From NCBI GenBank assembly GCA_023248995.1, contig JAHFDN010000006.1, forward strand, positions 1 to 64,000: a DNA stretch of 64,000 nt, read 5' to 3'. The DNA comes from Candidatus Rokuibacteriota bacterium. GTDB lineage: Bacteria > Methylomirabilota > Methylomirabilia > Rokubacteriales > CSP1-6. Every line of letters begins with the position of its first letter. Position 1 is the stretch's first letter. Positions 9,338 through 18,669 of the stretch are shown piece by piece. Both the position numbers and the translations under genes were made by a program. Under the pieces are notes generated by a model. It saw only the letters and a list, made by a program, of their open reading frames with translations. It made no database searches and was not told the origin of the DNA.

Positions 9338-10393
9338 ATGAGATGCGCCCTGGCGGTGGCGATTTTAGCGGTGATGGAGCTGGTTGTCGGTGTCGCGGCG
9401 GTCGTGTCCGAGCCAGAGGGGCATCTGCGGCCTGGCTCGGACCCGTCGGTGCTGCCGGGGCCTGTCCTCATCGCCGATGAAGGCAACGACCGGCTCGTGC
9501 TCGTGGATCGGGAGGGGCGCGTCCTCTGGACCTTCCCTGAACCGGGCGACCTCCCGCCGGGCGAGAGCTTCAAGTCGCCAGATGACGCCTTCTACACGCC
9601 CGACGGCAAGCACATCATCGTCACCCACGAAGAGAATTTTACGGTGACACTGGTGGATCCTGCCACTCGCCGCATCGTCTGGCGCTACGGGACCCCGGGA
9701 GTCCATGGGCACGGGCCGAACCAGCTGTGGAACCCTGATGACGCCCTCGTACTCCCCGACGGCCACATTCTCGTGCCGGACATCAAGAACTGCCGCATCC
9801 TACTGATCGCCCAGGGGACCCAGGTGCCCAAGCGGATCTACGGCGCGGATCGCCGCCCGCCTGCAGGGTGCCGGCACGATCCGCCGCGCATCTTCGGGAG
9901 CCCCAACGGGGCCTTCCCCATGCGGAACGGTCACTACCTTGTGACCGAGATCCACGGCCCGTGGCTGAGCGAATTCGACCTTCGGACGGGGACGGTGGTC
10001 CGGTCCTTCCGCCCGCCCGGCGTCCGGTACCCATCCGACACCAACGAAGTCGCCCCGGGGCGCTACATCACGGCTGACTACTCCCGTCCGGGGCAGATCG
10101 TGATGTTCGACAGCACGGGCAAGGAACTATGGCGGTACAAGCCCGTCGGGAAGGACGCGCTCGACCACCCCTCCCTGGCCCTGGTCCTGCCGAACGGCTA
10201 CGTCCTCGCCAACGACGACGAGAACCACCGGGTCATCGTCGTGGATCCGAAAACGAACCGGATCGTCTGGCAGTACGGAGAGACGCACCGGCCGGGACGC
10301 CAGCCCGGTCGCCTCAACACCCCCGATGGCGTGGACCTGGCGCCGCCCCATTCACTCCTCATGATCCACGCGGCGACGATGGGAACGCCTTAG
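9338..10393 (+). CDS. Secreted beta-propeller (PQQ/NHL-like or arylsulfotransferase-like) protein
   Basis: Repeated GPVLIADEGNDRLVLVDREGRVLWTF / IVWRYGTPG / RIVWQYGETHRPG blades after an N-terminal signal. Confidence 0.75.
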   Translation: MRCALAVAILAVMELVVGVAAVVSEPEGHLRPGSDPSVLPGPVLIADEGNDRLVLVDREGRVLWTFPEPGDLPPGESFKSPDDAFYTPDGKHIIVTHEENFTVTLVDPATRRIVWRYGTPGVHGHGPNQLWNPDDALVLPDGHILVPDIKNCRILLIAQGTQVPKRIYGADRRPPAGCRHDPPRIFGSPNGAFPMRNGHYLVTEIHGPWLSEFDLRTGTVVRSFRPPGVRYPSDTNEVAPGRYITADYSRPGQIVMFDSTGKELWRYKPVGKDALDHPSLALVLPNGYVLANDDENHRVIVVDPKTNRIVWQYGETHRPGRQPGRLNTPDGVDLAPPHSLLMIHAATMGTP

Positions 10394-10444
10394 CCGGGAC
10401 TAAACCACGCGGGACGAGCCGCCAGAACGCTACGCCGGGCCGCC

Positions 10445-10657
10445 CTAGTCGACGTCACGCTGCGTTCGCTTGAGCGCCCGCTGCCGCTTCTTCCGCGCCT
10501 GCGCCTGCTTCCGCTTACGCTTCACCGAGGGCTTCTCGTAGTAGGCGCGCCGCTTCATCTCCTGGAACACGCCTGCCTTGAGCATGTGTTTCTTCAGAGC
10601 CTTCAGCGCGGGCTCGATTTGGTTTTCGAAGACCTCGATCCTCACCGCCACCTCCAC
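10445..10657 (-). CDS. rpsU: 30S ribosomal protein S21
   Basis: EVFENQIEPALKALKKHMLKAGVFQEMKRRAYYEKPSVKRKRKQAQARKKRQR. Confidence 0.93.
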   Translation of the reverse strand: MEVAVRIEVFENQIEPALKALKKHMLKAGVFQEMKRRAYYEKPSVKRKRKQAQARKKRQRALKRTQRDVD

Positions 10658-10765
10658 GGCTCGGGCATCATCATGAGCACTGGGGCTTTACAGGCTCGGC
10701 AACGTCGGTCAGGAATACCCGCTCGTGCGGCAGGTCAGGCTAGACGCATCGGTTCCAACGCTTGC

Positions 10766-11074
10766 CTACCAGCGTGTCGTACGGGGACCACTACGGCTCG
10801 AGCCTCCGCGGTCGTCGCCGCCTCCCCCGGACGGCTTGGCCAACTCGACCTTGATCTGCCGGCCGTCGACCTCCTGGCCATTGAAGCGCGAGACGGCCTT
10901 TTGAGCCTCCTCCGCTGTCGCCATCTCGACGAAGCCGAAGCCACGCGACTGACCCGTCCCCCGGTCCGTCACGACGGTGGCGCTTTCCACCGTGCCGACT
11001 GCGGCGAACAGCTCGCGGAGACGATCACTGGTAGTAGAAAAGGGAAGACCACCGACGAAAAGTTTGTGGGCCAC
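10766..11074 (-). CDS. RNA-binding protein, single RRM with Gly/Arg-rich tail
   Basis: RNP2 KLFVGGLPF, RNP1 SRGFGFVEM, tail GGGGDDRGGSSRSG. Confidence 0.93.
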   Translation of the reverse strand: MAHKLFVGGLPFSTTSDRLRELFAAVGTVESATVVTDRGTGQSRGFGFVEMATAEEAQKAVSRFNGQEVDGRQIKVELAKPSGGGGDDRGGSSRSGPRTTRW

Positions 11075-11315
11075 GGACGCCTCCTTTGACTTCTTCCGCT
11101 TTCATGCACGTCCCAGAACGCGGAAGAAGCACCGGAGACGTGGGCTGGTGCTCACGGCTCCCGAATACACCGCGGATACACCAGACAGCAGTACTCTAGC
11201 AGGTTCCGGGATTCGACACCAGCATTCATGCGCGGCAGAAACGGGGTAAGGATCCGGGAAGCCATCCCGCGCGCGGCATCGCGGGCGAGGCCGCGGAACG
11301 GGCAGCACACGAAGG

Positions 11316-11723
11316 TCACGCGAGCGAGTCGGCCAGCCGGTCGCAGGCGGCGATGTTGGCGAGGTGGCGGGCCTTCATCTCCGTGAGGAAAGCGCTGACC
11401 GGCTCGGGCAGCGTCTGGCCGAGGAGCCCGTCGAGCCGCTTGACGACCCACATCTGACCCCGGTTCAGGAGCCGGAGCCGGGCGGCGAGCGTGGGCTCGC
11501 CCATCACCTTGTCGGCAAAGTCCCCCTTCTTCTCCGACATAACGCCACCCAGCGTCTTGATGGCACGGGCGAGGCCGGCGCACGACCAGGCCTCGTCGTC
11601 CCTGACCTCCCCGAAGAGCTTCAGCATCTCGGGTGTGCGCGCCTCGGGAAAGAGCCGGGAGAGCGTTTCGACCCCTGCTCGCTCCGCCTCGAGGAGCTCG
11701 TTCAGCCGATCCACAGCGGTCAT
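11316..11723 (-). CDS. Conserved helical (ferritin-like / DUF6306-type) protein
   Basis: NELLEAERAGVETLSRLFPEA...DEAWSCAGLARAIKTLGGVMSEKKGDFADKVM; family name from memory. Confidence 0.55.
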   Translation of the reverse strand: MTAVDRLNELLEAERAGVETLSRLFPEARTPEMLKLFGEVRDDEAWSCAGLARAIKTLGGVMSEKKGDFADKVMGEPTLAARLRLLNRGQMWVVKRLDGLLGQTLPEPVSAFLTEMKARHLANIAACDRLADSLA

Positions 11724-11771
11724 GTTCCGCCCTCCTTGACTTTGCCTTCCCCCGGCCCCTACACTGGCGCC

Positions 11772-12191
11772 GTGGCGGGCAAGTGGGCACGAGTGTTAGC
11801 GTTTTCCTTCGTCGGCCTCGTGCTCCCCTCCGGTGCCCCGGCCGAGCACGAGGTCTACTACCGCTATGTGGTGCTCGGCTACGTCAAGGACGCGAGCGGT
11901 GTCCCGCTCCAAGGCACCCGCGTCCGCGTGATCCGGGAGAAGACCGGATTCTCGTACATGGCCGAGACCGACGCCCGGGGCTTCTACGTTATTGTAGCCC
12001 GGCTGGGCGACGAAAGCGTGGGCGAGCGCCTCCAGGTCAAGGCGAAATCGTCGAGCGCCACCCTCGTGGCCCGCTTCGATCCCGGCAACCACACGGCCGA
12101 CCGCGGGACGCGCCTCGACTTCCTCGGCAAGAAGCCCGTGGAGCGTCCCGGCACCTTCGCCGCCACCCTCAAGCAGTTCCTGACCCGGTAG
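11772..12191 (+). CDS. Carboxypeptidase-regulatory-like (Ig-like) secreted protein
   Basis: Signal peptide then VVLGYVKDASGVPLQGTRVRVIREKTGFSYMAETDARGFYVIVA; GTG start chosen. Confidence 0.7.
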   Translation: MAGKWARVLAFSFVGLVLPSGAPAEHEVYYRYVVLGYVKDASGVPLQGTRVRVIREKTGFSYMAETDARGFYVIVARLGDESVGERLQVKAKSSSATLVARFDPGNHTADRGTRLDFLGKKPVERPGTFAATLKQFLTR

Positions 12192-12199
12192 GAGCCACC

Positions 12200-13573
12200 G
12201 TGAACCCGCTCTACGTCTTCGTCCGCCTGGTGGGGCGCTTCTGGATCTGGTTCTTCTTCAAGTCGGTGGAAGTCCGCCATCCGGAGCGCGTGCCCCGCGA
12301 GGGGCCGGTCCTCCTCTGCATCAACCATCCCAACAGCCTCATTGACTCGCTCCTCGTGGGCGCAGCCGTCCCCCGCCAGGTCCACTTCCTGGCGAAGGCG
12401 ACGCTGTTCGACAGGCCGCTGCTCGGCCGCTTCCTCACGGCCGCCGGCACGCTCCCCGTCTTCCGACGTCAGGATGACCCCGACAGGATGGACCGGAACG
12501 TCGAGACGTTCGAGGCCTGCTTCCAGGCGCTCGAGCGTGGCCAGTTGCTCGCCATCTACCCCGAGGGGGTGACCCACGCCGAGCCCCGGGTCCAGCGGAT
12601 CAAGAGCGGGGCCGCGCGGATCGCCCTCGAGAGCGAGGCGCGCCACGACGGCAGGCTGGGATTGGCGCTGATCCCGGTGGGGCTCACCTTCGAGGCCCGG
12701 AAGTCGTTCAAGCGCCGCGTGCTGATGGCCTTCGGCGAGCCCATCGAGTTCCAACCCTACCTCGAGCATTACAAGAATGACCCGCGGAAGGCCGTGGACG
12801 CCCTGACGACGGCGATCCAGTGGGCGTTGGAGACTCAGGTCATCCACGTGGAGCGGATAGACCAGGAGGACGTGGTGCGCGAGGTCGAGGGGCTCTACCG
12901 CGACGATCTGATCCGCGAACTGGAGGAGCAGCAGGGCCTGGCGGCCAAGCAGATCGACCTGATGCGGCTGTCGCGGACGATCGTGGACGCCGTCCAGCAT
13001 TTCAAGACGCGCGAGCCGGACCGCGTCGAGCGCCTCTGGCAGAGGATTCAAGAGTACCAGGCCCTCCTGGCGCAGTACCGCATCCGGGACCAGGCCGTGC
13101 GGGCGCGTCTCAAGGTGACCCCGCTCCGCCGCAAGGTCTGGGCGCGGGGCCTCGGCCTCCTGGGCCTCCCTGTCTTCGCCTATGGGGCGGTGGTCAACGC
13201 GCTCCCGTACCTCGTCCCGCGCTGGATCGCGCACAGGCTGGCCGCGGAAGAGACCGATTACGCGACAGCCCGCTTCCTCGCCAGCATCGTCGCCTTTCCC
13301 TGCTTCTGGGGAGCGGAGACCTGGCTCGTGTGGCGCCTGTCCAACCTCCGCCTCGCCGCGCTCTTCCTGGCCTCGCTTCCCGTGAGCGGCCTCTTCGCCT
13401 ACCGCTACCTGGGCGGGCTCAGGCGGCTTGGCGCCCAGCTCGCGTTCGCGCGCCTCGCGTTCACGCGCGCGCAGGCGGCCCGCCGGCTCCTGAGCCAGCG
13501 TCAAGAGATCGTCGACGAGCTGGAGCGCGCGAAGGCCGAGTATCTCCGAGCCACGCGAGGGAGTTCGTTCTAG
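12200..13573 (+). CDS. 1-acyl-sn-glycerol-3-phosphate acyltransferase (PlsC-like)
   Basis: GPVLLCINHPNSLIDSLL (NHxxxxD-like), LLAIYPEGVTH, C-terminal TM segments; GTG start chosen. Confidence 0.88.
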   Translation: MNPLYVFVRLVGRFWIWFFFKSVEVRHPERVPREGPVLLCINHPNSLIDSLLVGAAVPRQVHFLAKATLFDRPLLGRFLTAAGTLPVFRRQDDPDRMDRNVETFEACFQALERGQLLAIYPEGVTHAEPRVQRIKSGAARIALESEARHDGRLGLALIPVGLTFEARKSFKRRVLMAFGEPIEFQPYLEHYKNDPRKAVDALTTAIQWALETQVIHVERIDQEDVVREVEGLYRDDLIRELEEQQGLAAKQIDLMRLSRTIVDAVQHFKTREPDRVERLWQRIQEYQALLAQYRIRDQAVRARLKVTPLRRKVWARGLGLLGLPVFAYGAVVNALPYLVPRWIAHRLAAEETDYATARFLASIVAFPCFWGAETWLVWRLSNLRLAALFLASLPVSGLFAYRYLGGLRRLGAQLAFARLAFTRAQAARRLLSQRQEIVDELERAKAEYLRATRGSSF

Positions 13574-13615
13574 GATTTCGCAGCCGGTCATCTCTGACCG
13601 AGGGAGGGAACAGCC

Positions 13616-13861
13616 ATGAAAGCCTACGTCCTCATCGAAACCGCCGCCGGAAAGACCAAGTCGGTCAAGAAGGCGCTCTCGACGCTCAAGGGCGGCAAGA
13701 CCGCCGTCCTCTCCATGGACGCGGTGACCGGCCCCTACGACTTCATCGTGGTGCTCGAGGGCCCAAGCCTCGACGGCATCGGACAGGTGGTCACCGAGCA
13801 CATCGGCGTGGTGGACGGGGTGACCCGCACCACGACGTGCGTCGCCGTCGCCATCAGCTGA
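13616..13861 (+). CDS. Stand-alone Lrp/AsnC ligand-binding (RAM) domain protein
   Basis: MKAYVLIETAAGKTKSVKKALSTLKGGKTAVLSMDAVTGPYDFIVVLEG; no HTH. Confidence 0.85.
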   Translation: MKAYVLIETAAGKTKSVKKALSTLKGGKTAVLSMDAVTGPYDFIVVLEGPSLDGIGQVVTEHIGVVDGVTRTTTCVAVAIS

Positions 13862-13876
13862 CGCCGGGACGCCCTT

Positions 13877-13910
13877 CCTCTCCCCGAGGGGGAGAGGGTG
13901 GGGTGAGGGG
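13877..13910. repeat. Palindromic intergenic repeat copy A
   Basis: CCTCTCCCC-GAG-GGGGAGAGG followed by gtGGGGTGAGGGG. Confidence 0.7.
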
Positions 13911-13919
13911 TAGCGTGGT

Positions 13920-14906
13920 ATGATGGCGCCCGGCATGCGCGTGCTCGTCGTCGGCGGCACCGAGTTCGTCAGCCTCGCGCTCGTCCGGGCGCTCCTTCGC
14001 GACGGCCACGCCGTCTCCGTATTGAATCGCGGCCGGCGCAACGACCGGCTCCCCCCGAACGTCGGCGTCCTGGTCACGGACAGGAAGGACCACGCCCGCC
14101 TCAGGGCCGTGCTCGCCGGCGTTCGCTTCGACGCCGTCTACGACGTCATTTACGCGCCGACCACGGGCGAGGACGTCTCCGCGCTGGCCGACGCCGTGGA
14201 GGCCGGCGGCCCCCACGTGCTCTTCGTCTCCACCGGGCGCGTCTACGACCACGCGCTGCCGATCCCCTATAGCGAGACGACGCCCCGAGGATACTACTGG
14301 GGCGAGTACGCCCGCCACAAGATCGCCGGGGAGGACACCCTCCTGGCACGCCACCGGACTGGCGCGCTCTCCGTCACCATCGTCAGGCCGACCCACTTGC
14401 TGGGCCCGCTCAACACCCGGAACAACGAGACCTTCTTCTTCGACCGGATCCTCCAGGGCCGGCCCGTCCTGGTGCCCGGTGACGGGCGCTGGCTCCGCCA
14501 GTTCGGCCACGTCGAGGACCTGGCGGACGCGCTCGCCGCGATGCTGGGAGACAGCCGAGCGCTCGGCCAGGCTTACAACGTCACGGGAGAGGAGTGCGTG
14601 ACCCAGGTGGGGCTCGTGGAGCTGATCGCCGAGGTGCTCGACCGTCCGGTGGAGCTGCGCCATTTCGATCCGGCGCTCCTCAAGCGGTTCGACAAGCCGG
14701 GGCCGGTCTTCGGGCAGAACCTCGTCTACGATTGCCACGCGGTTTACACCACGGCGAAGCTCCGCACGGAGCTCGGGATCCGCCCCCGCTACACGCTGGC
14801 CTCCGGCCTGCGGCAGACCTGGGACTGGTACCGGAAGGAGGGCCTGGACCAGCGACCGGTGGACTTCTCCTTCGAAGATCAGCTCCTCGCCCTCCTCCCG
14901 CGGTGA
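13920..14906 (+). CDS. NAD-dependent epimerase/dehydratase (SDR extended)
   Basis: MRVLVVGGTEFVSLALVRALLRDGHAVSVLNRG; YSETTPRGYYWGEYARHK. Confidence 0.88.
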   Translation: MMAPGMRVLVVGGTEFVSLALVRALLRDGHAVSVLNRGRRNDRLPPNVGVLVTDRKDHARLRAVLAGVRFDAVYDVIYAPTTGEDVSALADAVEAGGPHVLFVSTGRVYDHALPIPYSETTPRGYYWGEYARHKIAGEDTLLARHRTGALSVTIVRPTHLLGPLNTRNNETFFFDRILQGRPVLVPGDGRWLRQFGHVEDLADALAAMLGDSRALGQAYNVTGEECVTQVGLVELIAEVLDRPVELRHFDPALLKRFDKPGPVFGQNLVYDCHAVYTTAKLRTELGIRPRYTLASGLRQTWDWYRKEGLDQRPVDFSFEDQLLALLPR

Positions 14907-15844
14907 CTCCGCGCCCGGTCCTCCTCTATCACCCCAAGGACGCCCAGGCGTACGCCCAGCTCGTGAGAGCGCCGAAGGGCGCGATCCGCCTCGAGGTCTG
15001 CGCGACGCCCGAGGCGGCGGCCTCGCACATCCGGGAGGCCGAGATCCTCTACGCCTGGAAGTTCCCGGCCGAGCTCCTCGCCCGCGCCTCCCGCCTCCGG
15101 TGGATCCAGGCGATGGGCGCGGGCGTCGAGCGATTCCTCGTCCCCGAGCTACCGGCCCGCGTCACGGTGACTCGGGCGACCGGGATGTTCGGCGCCTGGA
15201 TGGCCGAGTACGCCCTCGGCTGGTGCGCGTGGGTGACCCAGCGGATGGAGACGTTTCGAAGGGCGCAACGGGAGCGCCGCTGGGAGCCGTTGGACCCCGA
15301 GCCCCTTCACGGCAGAACGCTCGCCGTCATCGGCCTCGGGGACATCGGCCGCGCGATCGGACGCGCCGGCGCCGGGGTCGGCATGCGCGTGATCGGCGTG
15401 AGCCGGAGCGGCAGGCGCGTCGGAGGGGTGGAGGCGGTCTACCGTCCCGCCGGGCTCCGGCGCGCGCTCGGGCAGGCCGACTTCGCGGTGATCGTGCTCC
15501 CCCTGACCGAGGACACGCGCGGGCTGATCGGGGAGGCGGAGCTCCGGGCGATGAAGCCCTCGGCGTGGCTCCTCAACATCGGCCGGGGCCCGGCGATCGG
15601 CGAGCCGGCGCTGCTCCGGGCGCTCCGCGAGGGATGGATCGCCGGCGCCGTCCTCGACGTCTTCGACGCCGAGCCGCTCCCGCCGGAGCATCCGCTCTGG
15701 GCGATGCCCAACGTCGTCATCACGCCGCACGTGGCCGGGCCGAGCGTGCCGGCCGAGATCGCCCCCGTCTTCAACGACAACCTGCGGCGCTACCTGGCGG
15801 GCCGCCGCCTCCGCTTCGTCGCGAATCGGAGCCGCGGCTACTAA
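14903..15844 (+). CDS. D-2-hydroxyacid dehydrogenase
   Basis: LAVIGLGDIGRAIGRAGAGVGMRVIGVSRSG; LLNIGRGPAIGEPALLRAL; PEHPLWAMPNVVITPHVAG; GTG start overlaps preceding stop. Confidence 0.9.
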   Translation: MTPRPVLLYHPKDAQAYAQLVRAPKGAIRLEVCATPEAAASHIREAEILYAWKFPAELLARASRLRWIQAMGAGVERFLVPELPARVTVTRATGMFGAWMAEYALGWCAWVTQRMETFRRAQRERRWEPLDPEPLHGRTLAVIGLGDIGRAIGRAGAGVGMRVIGVSRSGRRVGGVEAVYRPAGLRRALGQADFAVIVLPLTEDTRGLIGEAELRAMKPSAWLLNIGRGPAIGEPALLRALREGWIAGAVLDVFDAEPLPPEHPLWAMPNVVITPHVAGPSVPAEIAPVFNDNLRRYLAGRRLRFVANRSRGY

Positions 15845-16039
15845 TTACGCAGACAAAGCCAGGCCGGCCGTGGGAGGCGGCGGGCGGGGAGCCCCGCGGC
15901 GCGGAGCGCACCGCCTCAAATCATATTGGCTCGATCGTGGTTCCCACGGCTGCTTTGGTCGCCGTCTTCGCGGGAGCGAGCACCGTGGGGCTGCCCGCCG
16001 ACAGGACCCGCGGCCGGCGGATGGGTGCGGGTCGCGTCG

Positions 16040-17797
16040 CTAGCGCTTCGAGATGAGGAAGGGCCCGAGCGCCAGGTGCGGGAGGCCCGAGCGCTCGAAC
16101 GTGTCGAGAGCGTCGGCGGGCGAGCAGACGATCGGCTCGCCGTGGAGGTTGAACGAGGTGTTGAGGACGGCGCCGATCCCGGTCCGGCGCTCGAACTCGC
16201 GGATGATCCGGTAGTACGCCGGGTTCCAGGACTCCTCCAGGATCTGCGGGCGCGCGGTGGCGTCATGCGGGTGGAGGGCTGCGACCAGCTCCTCCTGGCG
16301 CTTGGCCTGGGCGGGGAACGCCAGCATCATGTACGGCGACGACAGCCCCTTCGGGTTCACCACGTAGTCGGCCTCGCGCTCCCTCAGGATCGTCGGCGCG
16401 AACGGCATCCAGAAGTCCCGGTTCTTGATCATCCGGTTGATCAGCGGGACGACCCGGTGGTCGGACGGGTTGGCGAGGATCGAGCGATTGCCGAGCGCCC
16501 GGGCGCCGAACTCCATCCGGCCCGCGCAGCGCGCGACCACGCCGTCCGACACGAGCAGGTCGGCGATCCTCTCCTCGATCCGGTCGTGGAGGGCCACCTT
16601 GTAGCGTGCCTCCAGGTTCCGCTCGCGGATCAGCGCCTCGATCTCCTCGGCGATGGGCTCGGGCCCGAGGTACGCCGGGCCCAGCGGCTCGGGAGCCGCC
16701 GGAATCCCCCGGCGCCCGCACTCTTCGAGGTACGCGAGGTAGGCCGCGCCGATGGCGTTGGACTCGTCGCCGCAGGAGGGGAACACGAACAGGTCCTCGA
16801 TCCCCTCCTCCTGGGCGATCAGCATGTTGGCCTTCACGTTCATGAACACACCGCCGCCCAGGGCGAGCCGCGAGCCGCCCCGGCGGGCGCGCTGGACCCG
16901 CACCCAGCGCAGGAGGATCTCTTCCAGGAGCTGCTGCGCGCCGGCCGCCACCCAGTCGAAGCGAAGACCGAGGCACGCGCGCAGGAGCAACTGATAGCGC
17001 TCGCCGCGCTTCGTCCACTCGAAGCGGCACGGCGTCCCCTCGCGGAGGTCGAACAGCTCCTTGAGCGCCTGGTGGGCGCTCCGTCGCCCGCGCTCGGCGG
17101 CGTACGGCGCGAGCCCCATCACCTTGTACTCGTGCTCGCCGAACTTCATGCCGAGGTAGAGGGTCACGAACGAATAGAAGGCCCCGAGCGACCCGGGGGC
17201 GCTGGAGGTCGCCTCGCGGCGGGTGAGACGCTGCGCCTCCGCGGTCGAGACCGTCGCGCAGAGGCCGTCGCCCGAGTTGTCGTTGGTCAGGACCAGCGCC
17301 GGCGCTCCCCGGTAGGGCGAACCAAAGTACGCCGCCGCAGCATGACAGCTGTGGTGGTCCAGGCAGCGGATGCGCTCGGTGCCGATCCCCAGGTGGTCGG
17401 TCACCAACCCGAGGCGCTGGGCCTGCGGGATCCCGAACTTACCCCGCGAGGCGTCGATGAGCCCGAACTTGGCCCCGAGCTTCCTGAAGCGCTTCTCGAG
17501 CGTCCGCCGCGCTGACGGGAGTCGGACCCCGTAGTATTCCCGGATATACCCGTCGTCCTGGAGCACCCGATCGAGCCACTCCTTGGCCGCCATGCGCGCC
17601 CCGGCCAGCGCCACAACGTCCACGTCGCGCGGCGCGAGCCCCAGCTGGGCGAGGAGGGCCTCCACCGCGCGGCGCGGGTACCCCGAATCGTTCTTCACCC
17701 GGGTGAACCGCTCCTCGCTCGCGCAGCCGACGATCTTGCCGTCCTTGAGGACGGCGGCGGTGGCGCAGTGGGTCTCGTTGATCCCGAGGACGATCAT
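16040..17797 (-). CDS. Carbamoyltransferase (NodU/CmcH family)
   Basis: MIVLGINETHCATAAVLKDGKIVGCASEERFTRVKND; HHSCHAAAAYFGSPYRGAPALVLTNDNSGDG; GGVFMNVKAN. Confidence 0.95.
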   Translation of the reverse strand: MIVLGINETHCATAAVLKDGKIVGCASEERFTRVKNDSGYPRRAVEALLAQLGLAPRDVDVVALAGARMAAKEWLDRVLQDDGYIREYYGVRLPSARRTLEKRFRKLGAKFGLIDASRGKFGIPQAQRLGLVTDHLGIGTERIRCLDHHSCHAAAAYFGSPYRGAPALVLTNDNSGDGLCATVSTAEAQRLTRREATSSAPGSLGAFYSFVTLYLGMKFGEHEYKVMGLAPYAAERGRRSAHQALKELFDLREGTPCRFEWTKRGERYQLLLRACLGLRFDWVAAGAQQLLEEILLRWVRVQRARRGGSRLALGGGVFMNVKANMLIAQEEGIEDLFVFPSCGDESNAIGAAYLAYLEECGRRGIPAAPEPLGPAYLGPEPIAEEIEALIRERNLEARYKVALHDRIEERIADLLVSDGVVARCAGRMEFGARALGNRSILANPSDHRVVPLINRMIKNRDFWMPFAPTILREREADYVVNPKGLSSPYMMLAFPAQAKRQEELVAALHPHDATARPQILEESWNPAYYRIIREFERRTGIGAVLNTSFNLHGEPIVCSPADALDTFERSGLPHLALGPFLISKR

Positions 17798-17895
17798 GGG
17801 ACGCTCAGTCAGGGAGCATCATACCAGAGGAGGGGGGCAAAGGAGGAGCAGCGGAGATCCGGCTGCCCCTCCGCGCGGGAGAGCGACGCGGGGGC

Positions 17896-18420
17896 TTACT
17901 TCTTGGACAGCGCCAGGACGATCGCACGGCAGAAGGCCGGGAGGTCGTCGGGCTTGCGCGAGGTGATGAGGGTCCCGTCCACCACGACTTCCTCGTCCAC
18001 CCAGGCGGCGCCAGCGTTGATCATGTCGTCCTTGATGGCGAAGAAGCTCGTGGCCTTCTTGCCTTTCAGGATCCCGGCGGAGGCGAGCACCCAGCCGGCG
18101 TGGCAGATCGCCGCGACGACTTTCCCCTGCTGGAACGCCTCGTGGACGAGCTTCACCATCGCGGCGTGCCGGCGCATCATGTCGGGGGCGTAGCCCCCCG
18201 GCACCACCACCGCGTCGAACTCCACCGCGCTCACGGCCTCCGCTTGCACGTCCACGTTCACCGGATAGCCGTGCTTGGAGGTGTAGGTCCTGGCCCCGCC
18301 GGCGCCGACCACCTTCACCTCCGCCCCCTCCTCCCGGAGCCGGTAGTAGGGGACCCACAGCTCCATCTCCTGGTACATGTTCTCCGCGAGGATGGCGACC
18401 CGCTTGCCGTGGAGGCTCAT
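17896..18420 (-). CDS. DJ-1/PfpI family protein (type 1 glutamine amidotransferase-like)
   Basis: KRVAILAENMYQEMELWVPYYRLREEGAEVKVVG; VVAAICHAGWVLASAG. Confidence 0.92.
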   Translation of the reverse strand: MSLHGKRVAILAENMYQEMELWVPYYRLREEGAEVKVVGAGGARTYTSKHGYPVNVDVQAEAVSAVEFDAVVVPGGYAPDMMRRHAAMVKLVHEAFQQGKVVAAICHAGWVLASAGILKGKKATSFFAIKDDMINAGAAWVDEEVVVDGTLITSRKPDDLPAFCRAIVLALSKK

Positions 18421-18430
18421 GCGCGTCCTC

Positions 18431-18595
18431 CTAGCTTTTGCGCGAGGTCTTCGAGAAGAAGGAACCCATCAACGGCTGGAGCTCCTTGCCCCCGCAGGCC
18501 GGACACGTGTACTCCCCGCGCTCCCGCTCGCCGATGGTGAGGGTCAGCAACACTTCCTTCCGGCACTTCCCGCAGAGAAACTCGTATGAAGGCAT
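18431..18595 (-). CDS. FmdB-type zinc-ribbon small protein (54 aa)
   Basis: Translated by hand: MPSYEFLCGKCRKEVLLTLTIGERERGEYTCPACGGKELQPLMGSFFSKTSRKS; CxxC..CxxC; below the ORF-track length cutoff. Confidence 0.85.
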   Translation of the reverse strand: MPSYEFLCGKCRKEVLLTLTIGERERGEYTCPACGGKELQPLMGSFFSKTSRKS

Positions 18596-18669
18596 ATCCA
18601 TCCCTCCTCAGCACCCTCTCGAGGTTGCGCCCTTGGTGTAGCACGGGCCGGGCGAGGCGTCAAGATGGG

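Noticed and set aside
11984-14077. 697-aa minus-strand ORF opposite the PlsC-like gene
   Set aside because: High-GC shadow ORF: low-complexity His/Arg/Glu-rich translation, antisense to genes with clear family motifs.
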